In this document: one piece after another, positions 45,831 through 54,680 of the stretch
Layout: each line of letters begins with the position of its first letter
Position numbering within the stretch: position 1 is the first letter of the stretch
Assembly (NCBI RefSeq): GCF_008033235.1
Contig: NZ_CP042432.1
Location: forward strand, 1,364,001-1,428,000
Reading direction: 5' to 3'
DNA: 64,000 nucleotides
Origin: Anseongella ginsenosidimutans
GTDB lineage: Bacteria > Bacteroidota > Bacteroidia > Sphingobacteriales > Sphingobacteriaceae
Program-made: the position numbers and the translations under genes
Notes under the pieces: generated by a model
Told to the model about the DNA's origin: nothing
What the model saw: the letters and a program-made list of their open reading frames with translations, nothing else
Database searches by the model: none

Positions 45831-46571
45831 ATGTTTAAAGCAATAGTTGCATTTATCTTTTTAGCCGGTTTTCTTAGCGGTTTTTCCCGCCCGCCCGGGC
45901 CGGAACCGGCTATCAGAGCGGTAAAGATAATTTGGAATCTGGGCGGCGCGGGAATGGCCAACCCTGACGATACCGTACTGGTACCGGTTAATATTTCGGA
46001 CAGCATATTTCTTTTTTATGATAAAGACAAAATGGTTTACAAGTTGCCCCATACGGAAAGTGTTCATTATTATGACCGCCCAAGTAGCTGGAAAACCCGG
46101 TACAGCTATTTGTCACATCTGAAAGGCGCTGATTATGGTCTTTTTTTTGACTCCCTTGGGGCAAACTCCGGAAAGCGGTTGAATGTCGATTCCTTGTTGA
46201 AAGAAAAAATCAGCTACCGGATTGTACTTGATGATTACAGCCTGGTTGAAACAGTAAAGCTGTCCGATCAAGGGGTAATGATCGAAAAATACGGCTCTCA
46301 AATCACCAATCACCTCGCTTATCCGGATACGGCACTATTATATTACACAACGGGGTTAAAAGATGTCGACTATTCCATATCCGATTCGTTAGACCACGCC
46401 AAGGGTCAAAAGCTTTTTAAAGTCCGGTTCGTATCTAATTCCCAGTATTATCAAGATCATCCCCTTAAAATGCCGCGGAGAGAAATATCTTTGGAACTAA
46501 AAGAGTTCCAGGTATCCTCGGCGATGGAAAACGAGATCCGTAAGTTTTTTGGAAGAACGGGTATAGATTAA
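45831..46571 (+). CDS. exported protein of unknown function
   Basis: A 246-residue protein with a short signal peptide (AIVAFIFLAGFLSGFSRP). No family is recognised. It has evenly mixed beta-prone segments (AVKIIWNLGGAGMANPDDTVLVPVNIS, YSYLSHLKGADYGLFFDSLG, ISYRIVLDDYSLVETVKLSDQGVMIEKYG) and a charged C-terminal helix (AMENEIRKFFGRTG). No cysteines or evident catalytic motif. It precedes the DUF4180 gene by 24 bp on the same strand, so the two may be co-transcribed. Confidence 0.65.
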   Translation: MFKAIVAFIFLAGFLSGFSRPPGPEPAIRAVKIIWNLGGAGMANPDDTVLVPVNISDSIFLFYDKDKMVYKLPHTESVHYYDRPSSWKTRYSYLSHLKGADYGLFFDSLGANSGKRLNVDSLLKEKISYRIVLDDYSLVETVKLSDQGVMIEKYGSQITNHLAYPDTALLYYTTGLKDVDYSISDSLDHAKGQKLFKVRFVSNSQYYQDHPLKMPRREISLELKEFQVSSAMENEIRKFFGRTGID

Positions 46572-46595
46572 AGAGCTACCAGTAATGAACAAATT

Positions 46596-46964
46596 ATGAA
46601 TATAGAAGTCCATACCGTAAATGGCACAAGGATCGCCGAGCTAAGCTCCGGTGAACAGATTATCACGAGCCTTGAGGACGCTACGGACCTGATCGGAAAC
46701 CTCTACTACCAGGAAGCGGATAAGGTTATCGTTCACGAGAAGGCGATCACCCCGGCATTTTTCGATCTAAAAAATAAACTGGCCGGGGATATCCTGCAGA
46801 AGTTTTCTAACTACCGTATGCGCCTGGCGATTGTGGGCGATTTCGGAAAGTATCCCGGACAAGCCCTTGTGGACTTCATCCGGGAAAGCAATAAGGGCCG
46901 GCAGGTCAACTTTGTTTCTTCCCGGGTGGAAGCGATCAGCGTGCTGTCGGGGATCACTTTCTGA
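46596..46964 (+). CDS. DUF4180 domain protein
   Basis: A 122-residue cytoplasmic protein matching the DUF4180 family over its whole length: IITSLEDATDLIGNLYYQEADKVIVHEKAITPAFFDLKNKLAGDILQKFSNYRMRLAIVGDF, and SKGRQVNFVSSRVEAIS. The family resembles STAS/SpoIIAA-like folds in layout and is often found beside stress or regulatory genes; its role is unknown. No regulator lies next to it here. Confidence 0.82.
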   Translation: MNIEVHTVNGTRIAELSSGEQIITSLEDATDLIGNLYYQEADKVIVHEKAITPAFFDLKNKLAGDILQKFSNYRMRLAIVGDFGKYPGQALVDFIRESNKGRQVNFVSSRVEAISVLSGITF

Positions 46965-47011
46965 AGCAAAGTAATCATGTCAGCGCTGCTGTTTGCGGTT
47001 TACGACCCTTT

Positions 47012-47557
47012 TTATGTCCTGTACGTGATAACCACGCCACCTGTCTCCAATGGCTGGGATGAGATCAAGCACATTTTTTTCAACGGCAGCCCTTGTGGAA
47101 ATAAGCTTCTCCCTTTACCGGCAATGACCGGAGCGATGCCGATTCTCAGTTCATCATAGAGATCATCTTTGATGAGCGTCTCCGATAAATTGGCACTGCC
47201 AAAAGCATACATGTTCTTGTTTCCGGCTGATTTCAGCTTGGTTATTTCGTCCGATACATTTTCCCTGATAAGTGTGGAGTTATTCCAGCTTGCTTCATCC
47301 AATGTCCGCGAGCAGACAATTTTAGGAATCGCGTTCATTAATTCGGCTATTTCGCCTGTGGCTGTCTGCCAGTAGGCCGCCATGCCTTCGTAGGTTACAC
47401 GGCCGAATATAAGATAATCCGCGTTGTTCAGTTGCTCTAAAGAAAAAGCTTTCAATTCCTCTCCCCAAATAGTCTCGTGAAACCACAGGTCCCAGTTTTT
47501 TTCGCCTTCGAAATAACCGTCGAGGGTCATAATATTCCACATGATGAGCTTTCGCAT
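47012..47557 (-). CDS. dihydrofolate reductase-like (RibD C-terminal family) protein
   Basis: A 181-residue cytoplasmic protein of the RibD-C/DHFR-like family: MRKLIMWNIMTLDGYFEGEKNWDLWFHE at the start, ADYLIFGRVTYEGMAAYW, NAIPKIVCSRTLDEASWNNSTLI, MYAFGSANLSETLIKDDLYDELRIGIAPVIAGKGRSLF. These conserved positions are the NADPH-binding and substrate-pocket segments of the family. Free-standing members of this type (YyaP/YwjB-like) have no settled physiological role and are not the folate DHFR. It is a single gene on the minus strand. Confidence 0.88.
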   Translation of the reverse strand: MRKLIMWNIMTLDGYFEGEKNWDLWFHETIWGEELKAFSLEQLNNADYLIFGRVTYEGMAAYWQTATGEIAELMNAIPKIVCSRTLDEASWNNSTLIRENVSDEITKLKSAGNKNMYAFGSANLSETLIKDDLYDELRIGIAPVIAGKGRSLFPQGLPLKKMCLISSQPLETGGVVITYRT

Positions 47558-47743
47558 GGTGTTAAGTTTTAAGTGTTTGTTCCTGTCTTAGCCCTTGTGA
47601 AGGTAGGAAGAAAAAAGGCTTTCCAATGGGGCTGATGCGGCGAAATAGTGGTGTGTTTGCGGCAAAATATCATTGACGCTGTGAGATCCTGCCGGCCCAT
47701 TGAACTTCGTCAATGAGTTCGTAAAGCTTCCTTTGTTAGCTGG

Positions 47744-48229
47744 TCACTTTTGCTTGAAAAAAGGAAACTTATCCCTCACCAGGTTAAGCTCGATACCGAA
47801 TTCTAACCAGGCCTTTAGTCCGTCCAATACCGTCGTGTACCCGCCCGTATTATCGTTGATGGCTTCGATCAGCTCATTCCCGGTTTGCTGAAAACCATAT
47901 TTTTTGATAACCACGTAGGTGGTATCCGCTGTTAAGGCCTTAAACTCGAAATCTGTCGTTGTTGAAGAGCCAGCTGTTTTTGAAGGATCGTCCCATTCAA
48001 CAATGGTGATCTTCTCGTTGGGCACTATCTCCTTTACCAGCACGTCGCTCGACACATTATACATTTCCCATTCCCAGGTGATCGTTTTGCCCGCCTCCAG
48101 TTTTCCGCTTGATTTAGTAAACCAGAACCTGGTGGTGATGACGGGATCAATGAATGCCTGGAAAACTATTTCGACCGGTTTTCGGATCGTCATCTGGCAT
48201 TCTACTGTGGGTGTTGTTTGGTTGGTCAT
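47744..48229 (-). CDS. SRPBCC (AHSA1-type) domain protein
   Basis: A 161-residue cytoplasmic protein: ECQMTIRKPVEIVFQAFIDPVITTRFWFTKSSGKLEAGKTITWEWEMYNVSSDVLVKEIVPNEKITIVEWDD and the C-terminal GYTTVLDGLKAWLEFGIELNLV helix that closes the hydrophobic pocket. Single-domain member of the family; no catalytic role known. Third SRPBCC product in the window. The gap 48230-48406 upstream holds nothing I can support. Confidence 0.87.
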   Translation of the reverse strand: MTNQTTPTVECQMTIRKPVEIVFQAFIDPVITTRFWFTKSSGKLEAGKTITWEWEMYNVSSDVLVKEIVPNEKITIVEWDDPSKTAGSSTTTDFEFKALTADTTYVVIKKYGFQQTGNELIEAINDNTGGYTTVLDGLKAWLEFGIELNLVRDKFPFFKQK

Positions 48230-48406
48230 AGCATTAACGCTTAAATCAAATTTCGTTATTTTTACTTGAAGAAAGTTTAAACTTATGAAGAAAGTTCACT
48301 GCGCATCGTTTGAAGCTTTACACAGCCACTCCCTAGGGTCTGGAGGGTATATGGTCTTTCTTTTTCGGAGATAAGCGTATGTCAGGATGGAGTTAGAGAT
48401 CGGGTT

Positions 48407-49048
48407 TTAATCCTTCCAGTAAGGGAACTTCCTGGCGGTTTTTCTCATTAATCTCCGGATCATATCAGAATCGTCGGATCCTAATCCTCCCGCTACCTCT
48501 TTACCGTATGACCATATTAGCTCGCCGCTTTTGTCATAAATTTTTATGGTGGCTTTGGCTTTGTTGGTACTCCCGTAACCTATTAATATCGTAGTGGCCA
48601 GAGCGGCGCCTTCTGACATCGGCTGGCTGGCAATAATGTCGCCGGTCAGGATTGCATCTACTTCCAGGACTTTACACAGTTCTTCTGGCAGGTAATTCGT
48701 GATATTCGTCTCACTTATTTCGTTTCTTTTCAGGAGTGTATTGGTACGGGAAATATCCTGCATCTGAATGGTCATAACGCCTCTTTCCTTTTTTTCGAGC
48801 GCATAGGTATAAAAGCTGTTCTGCGCAGACAATGAACCTTTGCCTTCCTGCGATTTTATATTTTCCTGCGTCATGCCCTTCGGCATTTTCTTTAAGGCGA
48901 TTGAATAATTAAAGGGAACCACCGCAAAGTTTTTTTGCGTTTTTACGATTTCTGATAGGTTTTCCGACTCGTATATTTTTCCGAAAACCTGTCCGGCAGC
49001 ATTGGCGGCAGATAAAATTGAAATGCTAAATAGTAGTAATCTTCTCAT
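48407..49048 (-). CDS. exported CsgG/GNA1162-like protein
   Basis: A 213-residue exported protein (signal peptide ending NAAGQ). The body has the pattern of small CsgG-like or GNA1162-type periplasmic proteins: KNFAVVPFNYSIALKKMP, then a helix, LPEELCKVLEVDAILTGDIIASQPMSEGAALATTILIGYGSTNKAKATIKIYDKSGELIWSYGKEV. A 'name a bypass, then build a value' beta-alpha repeat is typical there. It lacks a lipobox Cys at the signal end, unlike CsgG. Function unknown; similarity is at the motif level only. Confidence 0.6.
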   Translation of the reverse strand: MRRLLLFSISILSAANAAGQVFGKIYESENLSEIVKTQKNFAVVPFNYSIALKKMPKGMTQENIKSQEGKGSLSAQNSFYTYALEKKERGVMTIQMQDISRTNTLLKRNEISETNITNYLPEELCKVLEVDAILTGDIIASQPMSEGAALATTILIGYGSTNKAKATIKIYDKSGELIWSYGKEVAGGLGSDDSDMIRRLMRKTARKFPYWKD

Positions 49049-49161
49049 ACGGTTTATTTTAAGCGAATATAAAATATTTTAGCGTTCTTCGCGCCAATGG
49101 GTTGCATCTTTTTTGCCGATTTTTCACCTTCTTTCCTATATTTAAAGTCAAAGCCAAAGAA

Positions 49162-49566
49162 ATGATTAATACCCTGTTAACTACGGTCTTTCTTCTAATA
49201 ACAAACTCAGCATTATTCGCGCAGAAAGAAAAATCGGCTGATTTAAAAGATTTTAAAATTGTTGTCGAAAAAACAGAAGATGGAATCAAAATGCAAAGCA
49301 TTGAGGGAAGTGCATGGACCAATTTGAGTTTCAGTATAAAAAAGGACCAGCCGCAGGCAATTGACGAATACGGCATGACGTATTTGGACAACGTTTCTTC
49401 TGATAAAAATCCGCGTCTTGCAGATTTCTTGTTTACCATAACAAAAACTGACAACGGAATTGCACTTAAAGGAATTGAGGGAACCGCCTGGACTAGTTTA
49501 AGCTTTTCTATAGCTGAAAATGGAAAGCAGGCAATTGACCAATATGGAATGGCTAAACCGAATTAA
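49162..49566 (+). CDS. small exported protein with two copies of a ~47-residue repeat
   Basis: A 134-residue protein with a signal peptide (MINTLLTTVFLLITNSALFAQ). The mature part is two similar halves: DFKIVVEKTEDGIKMQSIEG-SAWTNLSFSI...AIDEYGMT and DFLFTITKTDNGIALKGIEG-TAWTSLSFSI...AIDQYGMA, sharing the K-T-x-D/N-G-I-x-(x)-x-x-I-E-G-(S/T)-AW-T-x-L-S-F-S-I core. It is a tiny duplicated beta unit of a type often annotated only as hypothetical in Bacteroidota. The ATG gives the signal; a TTG-started longer frame (49102) does not. A possible promoter is TTG (49113-49115), 21 bp, TATATTTA. Confidence 0.75.
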   Translation: MINTLLTTVFLLITNSALFAQKEKSADLKDFKIVVEKTEDGIKMQSIEGSAWTNLSFSIKKDQPQAIDEYGMTYLDNVSSDKNPRLADFLFTITKTDNGIALKGIEGTAWTSLSFSIAENGKQAIDQYGMAKPN

Positions 49567-49655
49567 AAATACTGCACATTACAACCGGGATCGCTTTCGA
49601 TGCTGCCGGTCGTGGACAGCCTTTATAATAGTTGCGTTAATTGTGAACCTTCGGC

Positions 49656-52052
49656 TTATTCCGACTTCAATGACTTAACCGGATTCATCAATGCCGCTTT
49701 TACCGACTGAAGGCTTACAGTGATTAAGGCGACAGCTACAGCCAGCAGGGCGGCCAGGGTAAGCATCCACCACCTGATCTCGATCCGGTAGGCAAAACCT
49801 TCGAGCCAGCGGTTCATTACAAACCAGGCCACCGGGGTACCTATCACGATGGCGATCAGCACCAGCTTGATGAAGTCCCGGGACAATAAGGCTGCTATCC
49901 CTCCTACTGAGGCTCCCAACACTTTGCGGATGCCTATTTCCTTCACACGCTGCCGGGTAGCAAAGGTCGCAAGGCCAAACAGGCCCAGGCAGGCGATAAG
50001 AACAGCCAGTATGGTAAATGCCAGGGACAGCTGTTCCTGCTTTTGCTCAGCGCCGTACTGCCTGGCGAAATTCTGGTCCAGGAAATTGTAACTAAACGGA
50101 TTGGTACTGTCAAATCTTTTATAGACCGCTTCCAGGTACGCCAGCGCTTCCGCAGTTTTACCTGTATTGATTTTCACGTAGACATTATCTCCCATCGAAG
50201 GCATAGGTGGCACTACCATCACCATTGGCTCCACTTTATGTTGCAGGGAATACGTGTGGAAATCGTTCACCACTCCAATCACGGTACGTTCACGCATTGT
50301 CCCCTGGGCATCTACGGAGAAACGCAGTCTTTTTCCGACCGGGTTTTTCCAGCCCAGCTTTTTTACCAGTGTCTCATTGACCAGGGCGGCTCCGTATTTA
50401 TCCGCAGGCGAGGCTGCGGCGAAGTTGCGTCCCGCGATCAGCCTGATTTCCATGGTAGGAAGATAATCCTCATCGATCATTAATTCCTGACAGATCGCCG
50501 AACCGTTCGAAAAGCTGCCGTCTTCATTTTCAAACCAGTAACTCATGCCCCCGATGTTGTTATTGCCAATCGGATTACCGGCTACAGCGACACCCCGTAT
50601 CAATGCGTTTCGTTGTAATGCTGCCTTAATGGCTGCTGTCTGTTCCCGGACTTCCTGATCGTGGATATGAAAAGTGAGTACCTGGTCTTTGTTGAAACCA
50701 AGGTCTTTACCGGAAGCGTATTGCAGCTGCCGGTAAATGACCAGGGAGCCGGCAATCATGACCATCGTCACTACAAACTGGAACACGACCAGCGACTGCC
50801 GGAACAACACGCGCGAAGACTGTTTACCTGATTGGCCTCTTAAGGCCGGTATTGTTTTAAAGCGGGAAAGAAAGAACGCCGGGTAACTGCCGCTTGCCAA
50901 CCCAATAACGATGCCAAGGGCGCCCGCAGCCAGCAGGGCAGGCCAATGGCCAAAGCGCCAGATGCCCAGGTCCTTGCCGGACAGCTCATTAAAGAATGGC
51001 AATAAAAGAAGCACCAAAAAAATGGCGACGACGGCGGCCAGGAAGGTTTGCAGCACAGCTTCTGTCATAAACATACCTGCAAGGTGCTTGTTGGATGAAC
51101 CGACGACCTTACGCACGCCTACTTCCCGGATGCGGACCGTGGCGCGGGCCGTTGACAGGTTTACGTAGTTAATAACGGCGATCAGTAAGATCAGCAAGGC
51201 GATGGCGGCGAAAATATAGACGCGGCTAATGCTGCCATTGGAGCCGGTCTCAAAAGCCAGGTTAGAATACAGATGAATAGCAGTAAGAGGCTGCAACTCC
51301 ATTTTATAGTCATCAATCTGCATCATCTTCTGAATGCTCTTCGCGGCAAAAGCAGGAAGCTTTTGCTCCAGTTGCCTGTAATCGGTGCCCTTTTTCAGCA
51401 GCAGGTAGGTATACACATTAAACTGCTGCCATCCGCCGGTGTAATTTTCAGGCAATGATCGCAGCGCGCTGAAATGCAAATGTGTATTGCCAGGGACATC
51501 CCTGATGACGCCCGTGACCGTATTGGGATAATTATTTTCGAAATAGACGGTCTGATTGATTGCCATTTGCGGGCTGGAAAACAGCTTGCTGGCCAGGCTT
51601 TCCGTAATGACAATGGATTCAGGAGAAGCCAGCGCCGTAGCCGGATCACCGATAACGAACGGATACGTAAACACGGAAAATATACTCTTGTCGGCAAAAA
51701 AGATGTCATCGGCTATGACTGTTTTGCTGCCATTACGAATAACGCCTCCCCCCTCCGTCAGGATGCGGGCCGCTTCTTCTATTTCAGGAAACTCCGCCTG
51801 TAAAGCCGGTGCAAAAGGCGCCGAAGTAGTCGCCTGGTGAAGGTCGTTATTATTCCACCGGGCATGCTGGGTCACGCGCACAATGCGATCGGCGTTTTCA
51901 TGGAAACGGTCATAACTCGACTCATCTCCCACGTACAGGGCAATCAGGAGAAAGCTCATAAGACCAATCGCCAATCCCGAAATGTTGATCAGCGAAAAGA
52001 CCTTGCTTTTCCACAGGTGCCGCCAGGCGATTTTAAAATAATTTTTCAGCAT
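49656..52052 (-). CDS. FtsX/MacB-like ABC transporter permease (copy 1)
   Basis: A 798-residue membrane protein with the MacB/FtsX layout: one N-terminal helix (KVFSLINISGLAIGLMSFLLIALYVGDE), a large periplasmic MacB-PCD-like domain, three helices, a second periplasmic domain (SYWFENEDGSFSNG...), and three terminal helices. Signature parts include LSTARATVRIREVGVRKVVGSSNKHLAGMF, and ATFATRQRVKEIGIRKVLGASVGGIAALLSRDF with LQSVKAALMNPVKSLKSE at the end. Such doubled-domain permeases of Bacteroidota move lipids, peptides or antimicrobials across the inner membrane or do mechanotransmission. The ATG at 52052 fits the MLKNYFKIAWRHL start better than the upstream GTG. No ATPase gene is in view. It follows copy 2 by 59 bp and is probably co-transcribed with it. 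Confidence 0.9.
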   Translation of the reverse strand: MLKNYFKIAWRHLWKSKVFSLINISGLAIGLMSFLLIALYVGDESSYDRFHENADRIVRVTQHARWNNNDLHQATTSAPFAPALQAEFPEIEEAARILTEGGGVIRNGSKTVIADDIFFADKSIFSVFTYPFVIGDPATALASPESIVITESLASKLFSSPQMAINQTVYFENNYPNTVTGVIRDVPGNTHLHFSALRSLPENYTGGWQQFNVYTYLLLKKGTDYRQLEQKLPAFAAKSIQKMMQIDDYKMELQPLTAIHLYSNLAFETGSNGSISRVYIFAAIALLILLIAVINYVNLSTARATVRIREVGVRKVVGSSNKHLAGMFMTEAVLQTFLAAVVAIFLVLLLLPFFNELSGKDLGIWRFGHWPALLAAGALGIVIGLASGSYPAFFLSRFKTIPALRGQSGKQSSRVLFRQSLVVFQFVVTMVMIAGSLVIYRQLQYASGKDLGFNKDQVLTFHIHDQEVREQTAAIKAALQRNALIRGVAVAGNPIGNNNIGGMSYWFENEDGSFSNGSAICQELMIDEDYLPTMEIRLIAGRNFAAASPADKYGAALVNETLVKKLGWKNPVGKRLRFSVDAQGTMRERTVIGVVNDFHTYSLQHKVEPMVMVVPPMPSMGDNVYVKINTGKTAEALAYLEAVYKRFDSTNPFSYNFLDQNFARQYGAEQKQEQLSLAFTILAVLIACLGLFGLATFATRQRVKEIGIRKVLGASVGGIAALLSRDFIKLVLIAIVIGTPVAWFVMNRWLEGFAYRIEIRWWMLTLAALLAVAVALITVSLQSVKAALMNPVKSLKSE

Positions 52053-52111
52053 TATATGTGACACTTTAGCTTACGGATCCGGACGAGTCATCACGGCGGA
52101 CACACAATCAC

Positions 52112-54487
52112 TTATTCCGATTTCAGTGACTTAACCGGGTTCATTAACGCAGCTTTGACCGACTGAAAACTCACCGTTAGCAAGGCGACTGCCACGGCCA
52201 GCAAGCCGGCCAGGGCGAACATCCACCATTCAATGTCTATTCTGTAGGCAAAATCTTCCAGCCAGCGGCTCATCGCAAACCATGCAACAGGTATGGCGAT
52301 GACGATAGAAACAGTAACCAACAAGACGGAGCCTTTTGCCAGCAGCTGTACGACGCTGCCAACGCTTGCTCCAAGCACCTTACGGATGCCGATTTCCTTC
52401 ACGCGCTGGCGTACGGTATAGGTGGAAAGGCCTAACAAGCCGAGGCAGGAGATAAAAATGGCGATGCCTGCAAAACTGTTAAACAGCAGGCCGGCCCGGC
52501 GGTCGGAAATATACCTTGCCTCAAATTGCTTATCGAGGAAGCTGTAGCTGAAAGGAATATCTCCGGCGTACTTTTTATATTGCTGTTCAACCGCGGTAAT
52601 AGCTTGTTGCGCGTCCTGGGCGGTAGTCCGCACATACAGGACGTTGCCAGGCCACCACCTGAAGAACAGCAGGGGGGCGATTTCTTCCTTGAGAGATTTA
52701 TAATTGAAATCCCCGACTACTCCGATAATGGTTCCTTTCCGGCCGTGAAAACGGATGGTTTGGCCGGCATAAGGTGGTTTCAGGCCCATTTTCTTCACCG
52801 CCGCTTCGTTGATAATGTACAAGTTGCTGTCAGCCGGCGTTCCGGTGAAATTGCGTCCTTCCAGCAGTTCCATCTTCATGGTTGGTATGAAATCCTCATC
52901 GATTACCGCCTGTGTGATCATGGATTGGCTGCCCTCCGGCTTGCCGGCCCATTCAAGATCGCTGCTGGCTGATTCGTGGTTGGCAATATCGTAAATATCG
53001 GTAAGCGACACGTTGATAATGCCGTGCTGGCCCGTCAGTTCATTTTTTAGCGCATCTATATGCCCGGCTACGGTGTTGGGCAGCGGCACACTGAATACAT
53101 AGCTTTTATCGTACCCCAGGTCCATCTTCCGGACATAATTCAGTTGACGGCCGATAACCAGTGTCGCCACGACCAGCACGATGGAGATGGAAAACTGGAA
53201 GACGACCAGCGCTTTTCGGAACAGATCGTTGCCTATGCCTGAAGCAACTTTTCCTTTCAGCGCCCTGAGCGGATGGAAATCCGAGAGCAGGAGCGCCGGG
53301 TAGATGGAGGCGGCCAGCAAGGTGCCCAGGGCGGCATAGCCGATCGTCTTCCAAATGCTGGCATCGGTCAACGAAAGCTGAAGGGTTTTCCCGGTGATGA
53401 GATTATAAGCCGGCAAGAGCGCGAAGGCAAGCCCAATGGCCGCAAGGAGAGCCAAGCTGAACAGCATGGCGGTTTCCAAAACGAACTGGAAAAACAGCTG
53501 TTTCCTGCCAGCCCCGATGATCTTACGGATGCTGACCTCCCGTGCCCTGGTCAGCGCCCGGGCAGTAGAAAGGTTGACGTAATTGACGGCCGCGATGGCT
53601 AGTATCAATATGGCGACGATGAGAAAAATCCGCACCATTTTAGCAGCTGCGTCATTGCCGTCGGGGCTCACCAAATGCATGTCCGCCAGCGCTTGTAACC
53701 CAAAGCGCGTGCTGCTGTCGCCATCCCGGGCTTCCGTATGCAAGGTGGTGAAATCCCGGCCGGTAATGCCAGGGTCCGCTCCTTCATGCAATTTGACATA
53801 AGTTTTGAATACGTAGTTGCCCATGTCTTCATCGATGGTTTTCCAATCGCCGTTGCCACCCCTGGCAGTGAACAGCTGGGCGTAGGACCCCATTGGGAAG
53901 ACCGCATCGAACTGCATAGAAGAGTTGTCAGGAAAATCGTGCAGAATGCCCGTAATCGTAAAATTATCCCCCCTGAATTGCAACCCCTCGCCCAGCACGT
54001 CATCGTCACCGAATAGTCTATTTGCCGTGGACCGGGTAATTACGACACTGTTGTTGTTCGGAAGCGGACGCGCATCGTGGCCCTGCAGAAATTCAAAATC
54101 AAACAGCGTAAAAAAGGAACTGTCCACATAGGCGGTATGAAAGCCGTCCATGATCTTGCTGCGGTCAGCATTGGCCAATACCTGGTCAACCTCGTCGTTG
54201 ATACGAACAAGCGACGCAACCGAAGGTATGGACCGGGAAAGGACCGAAAGCGGGCCAGGCATCCCGTCCCACACCATTTCCTCGCCGTTAGCTTCAAAAT
54301 GCGCCAGCACCCGGTAAATACGGGAATAGCCCGAATGGAAGCGGTCATAGCTTTTTTCATGCTGTACCCAAAGCAGCAGCAAAATGGCCGTAGCCAATCC
54401 ACAGGCTAATCCACTAATATTGATGATACTGTAGAACTTACTGCCTTTGAGGCTCCGCCACGCAGTTTTAAAATAATTCTTGATCAT
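52112..54487 (-). CDS. FtsX/MacB-like ABC transporter permease (copy 2)
   Basis: A 791-residue paralogue of the neighbouring permease with the same topology (MIKNYFKTAWRSLKGSKFYSIINISGLACGLATAILLLLW start; LSTARALTRAREVSIRKIIGAGRKQLFFQFVLET; STYTVRQRVKEIGIRKVLGASVGSVVQLL; terminal SVKAALMNPVKSLKSE). The two differ mainly in the periplasmic domains, as expected for different ligands or partners. It is the first gene of the pair and has a sigma-54-type promoter 90 bp before the start codon. Bacteroidota permeases of this type are often controlled by a sigma-54-dependent NtrC-like regulator and sensor kinase, none of which are in this window. Confidence 0.9.
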   Translation of the reverse strand: MIKNYFKTAWRSLKGSKFYSIINISGLACGLATAILLLLWVQHEKSYDRFHSGYSRIYRVLAHFEANGEEMVWDGMPGPLSVLSRSIPSVASLVRINDEVDQVLANADRSKIMDGFHTAYVDSSFFTLFDFEFLQGHDARPLPNNNSVVITRSTANRLFGDDDVLGEGLQFRGDNFTITGILHDFPDNSSMQFDAVFPMGSYAQLFTARGGNGDWKTIDEDMGNYVFKTYVKLHEGADPGITGRDFTTLHTEARDGDSSTRFGLQALADMHLVSPDGNDAAAKMVRIFLIVAILILAIAAVNYVNLSTARALTRAREVSIRKIIGAGRKQLFFQFVLETAMLFSLALLAAIGLAFALLPAYNLITGKTLQLSLTDASIWKTIGYAALGTLLAASIYPALLLSDFHPLRALKGKVASGIGNDLFRKALVVFQFSISIVLVVATLVIGRQLNYVRKMDLGYDKSYVFSVPLPNTVAGHIDALKNELTGQHGIINVSLTDIYDIANHESASSDLEWAGKPEGSQSMITQAVIDEDFIPTMKMELLEGRNFTGTPADSNLYIINEAAVKKMGLKPPYAGQTIRFHGRKGTIIGVVGDFNYKSLKEEIAPLLFFRWWPGNVLYVRTTAQDAQQAITAVEQQYKKYAGDIPFSYSFLDKQFEARYISDRRAGLLFNSFAGIAIFISCLGLLGLSTYTVRQRVKEIGIRKVLGASVGSVVQLLAKGSVLLVTVSIVIAIPVAWFAMSRWLEDFAYRIDIEWWMFALAGLLAVAVALLTVSFQSVKAALMNPVKSLKSE

Positions 54488-54576
54488 GACAGCACTATTT
54501 AGTCCTGGTTTTATTTCCTGGTTTTTATTCGGTTACCGCCCGCCGAAGCATGGTTTCCACGATTTTCTATCGCGCC

Positions 54577-54591
54577 GCAAGAAGGCTGCCA
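54577..54591 (-). promoter_or_regulatory. sigma-54 (-24/-12) promoter of the permease pair
   Basis: Minus-strand TGGCAG-CCTTC-TTGC: GG and GC are at the spacing required for RpoN (-24 TGGCAC, N5, -12 TTGC). It lies about 90 bp before the ATG at 54487. A dyad of activator sites stands upstream (54646-54680). The conserved GG/GC core matches; one base (G for C) differs in the -24 hexamer. Confidence 0.72.
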
Positions 54592-54645
54592 TTAAACAAA
54601 AGGCCTTTTTTTGAGGTTCACGGCATGTTTTAAATTTTCCAGCGG

Positions 54646-54680
54646 TGTTCAGATACGAACACCGTGTCCGAAAATGAACA
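54646..54680 (-). promoter_or_regulatory. two tandem dyad activator sites upstream of the sigma-54 promoter
   Basis: TGTTC-N6-GAACA at 54646-54661 (the central part of a perfect 8-bp inverted repeat, CGGTGTTC/GAACACCG) and TGTCC-N6-GAACA at 54665-54680. Centres are 19 bp apart, roughly two helical turns, and 55-90 bp upstream of the -24 box, as expected for an NtrC-family enhancer. A self-complementary AAAAGGCCTTTT (54598-54609) lies between. Confidence 0.65.

Noticed and set aside
48284-48370. Short ATG-started frame (about 28 codons) in the gap before the SRPBCC gene
   Set aside because: No homology, no promoter and no ribosome binding site that I can see.
49584-49610. Imperfect hairpin (ACCGG..ATCG/CGAT..CCGGT) between convergent genes
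   Set aside because: Mismatched stem and no T-run; could be a bidirectional terminator but not supported enough to list.
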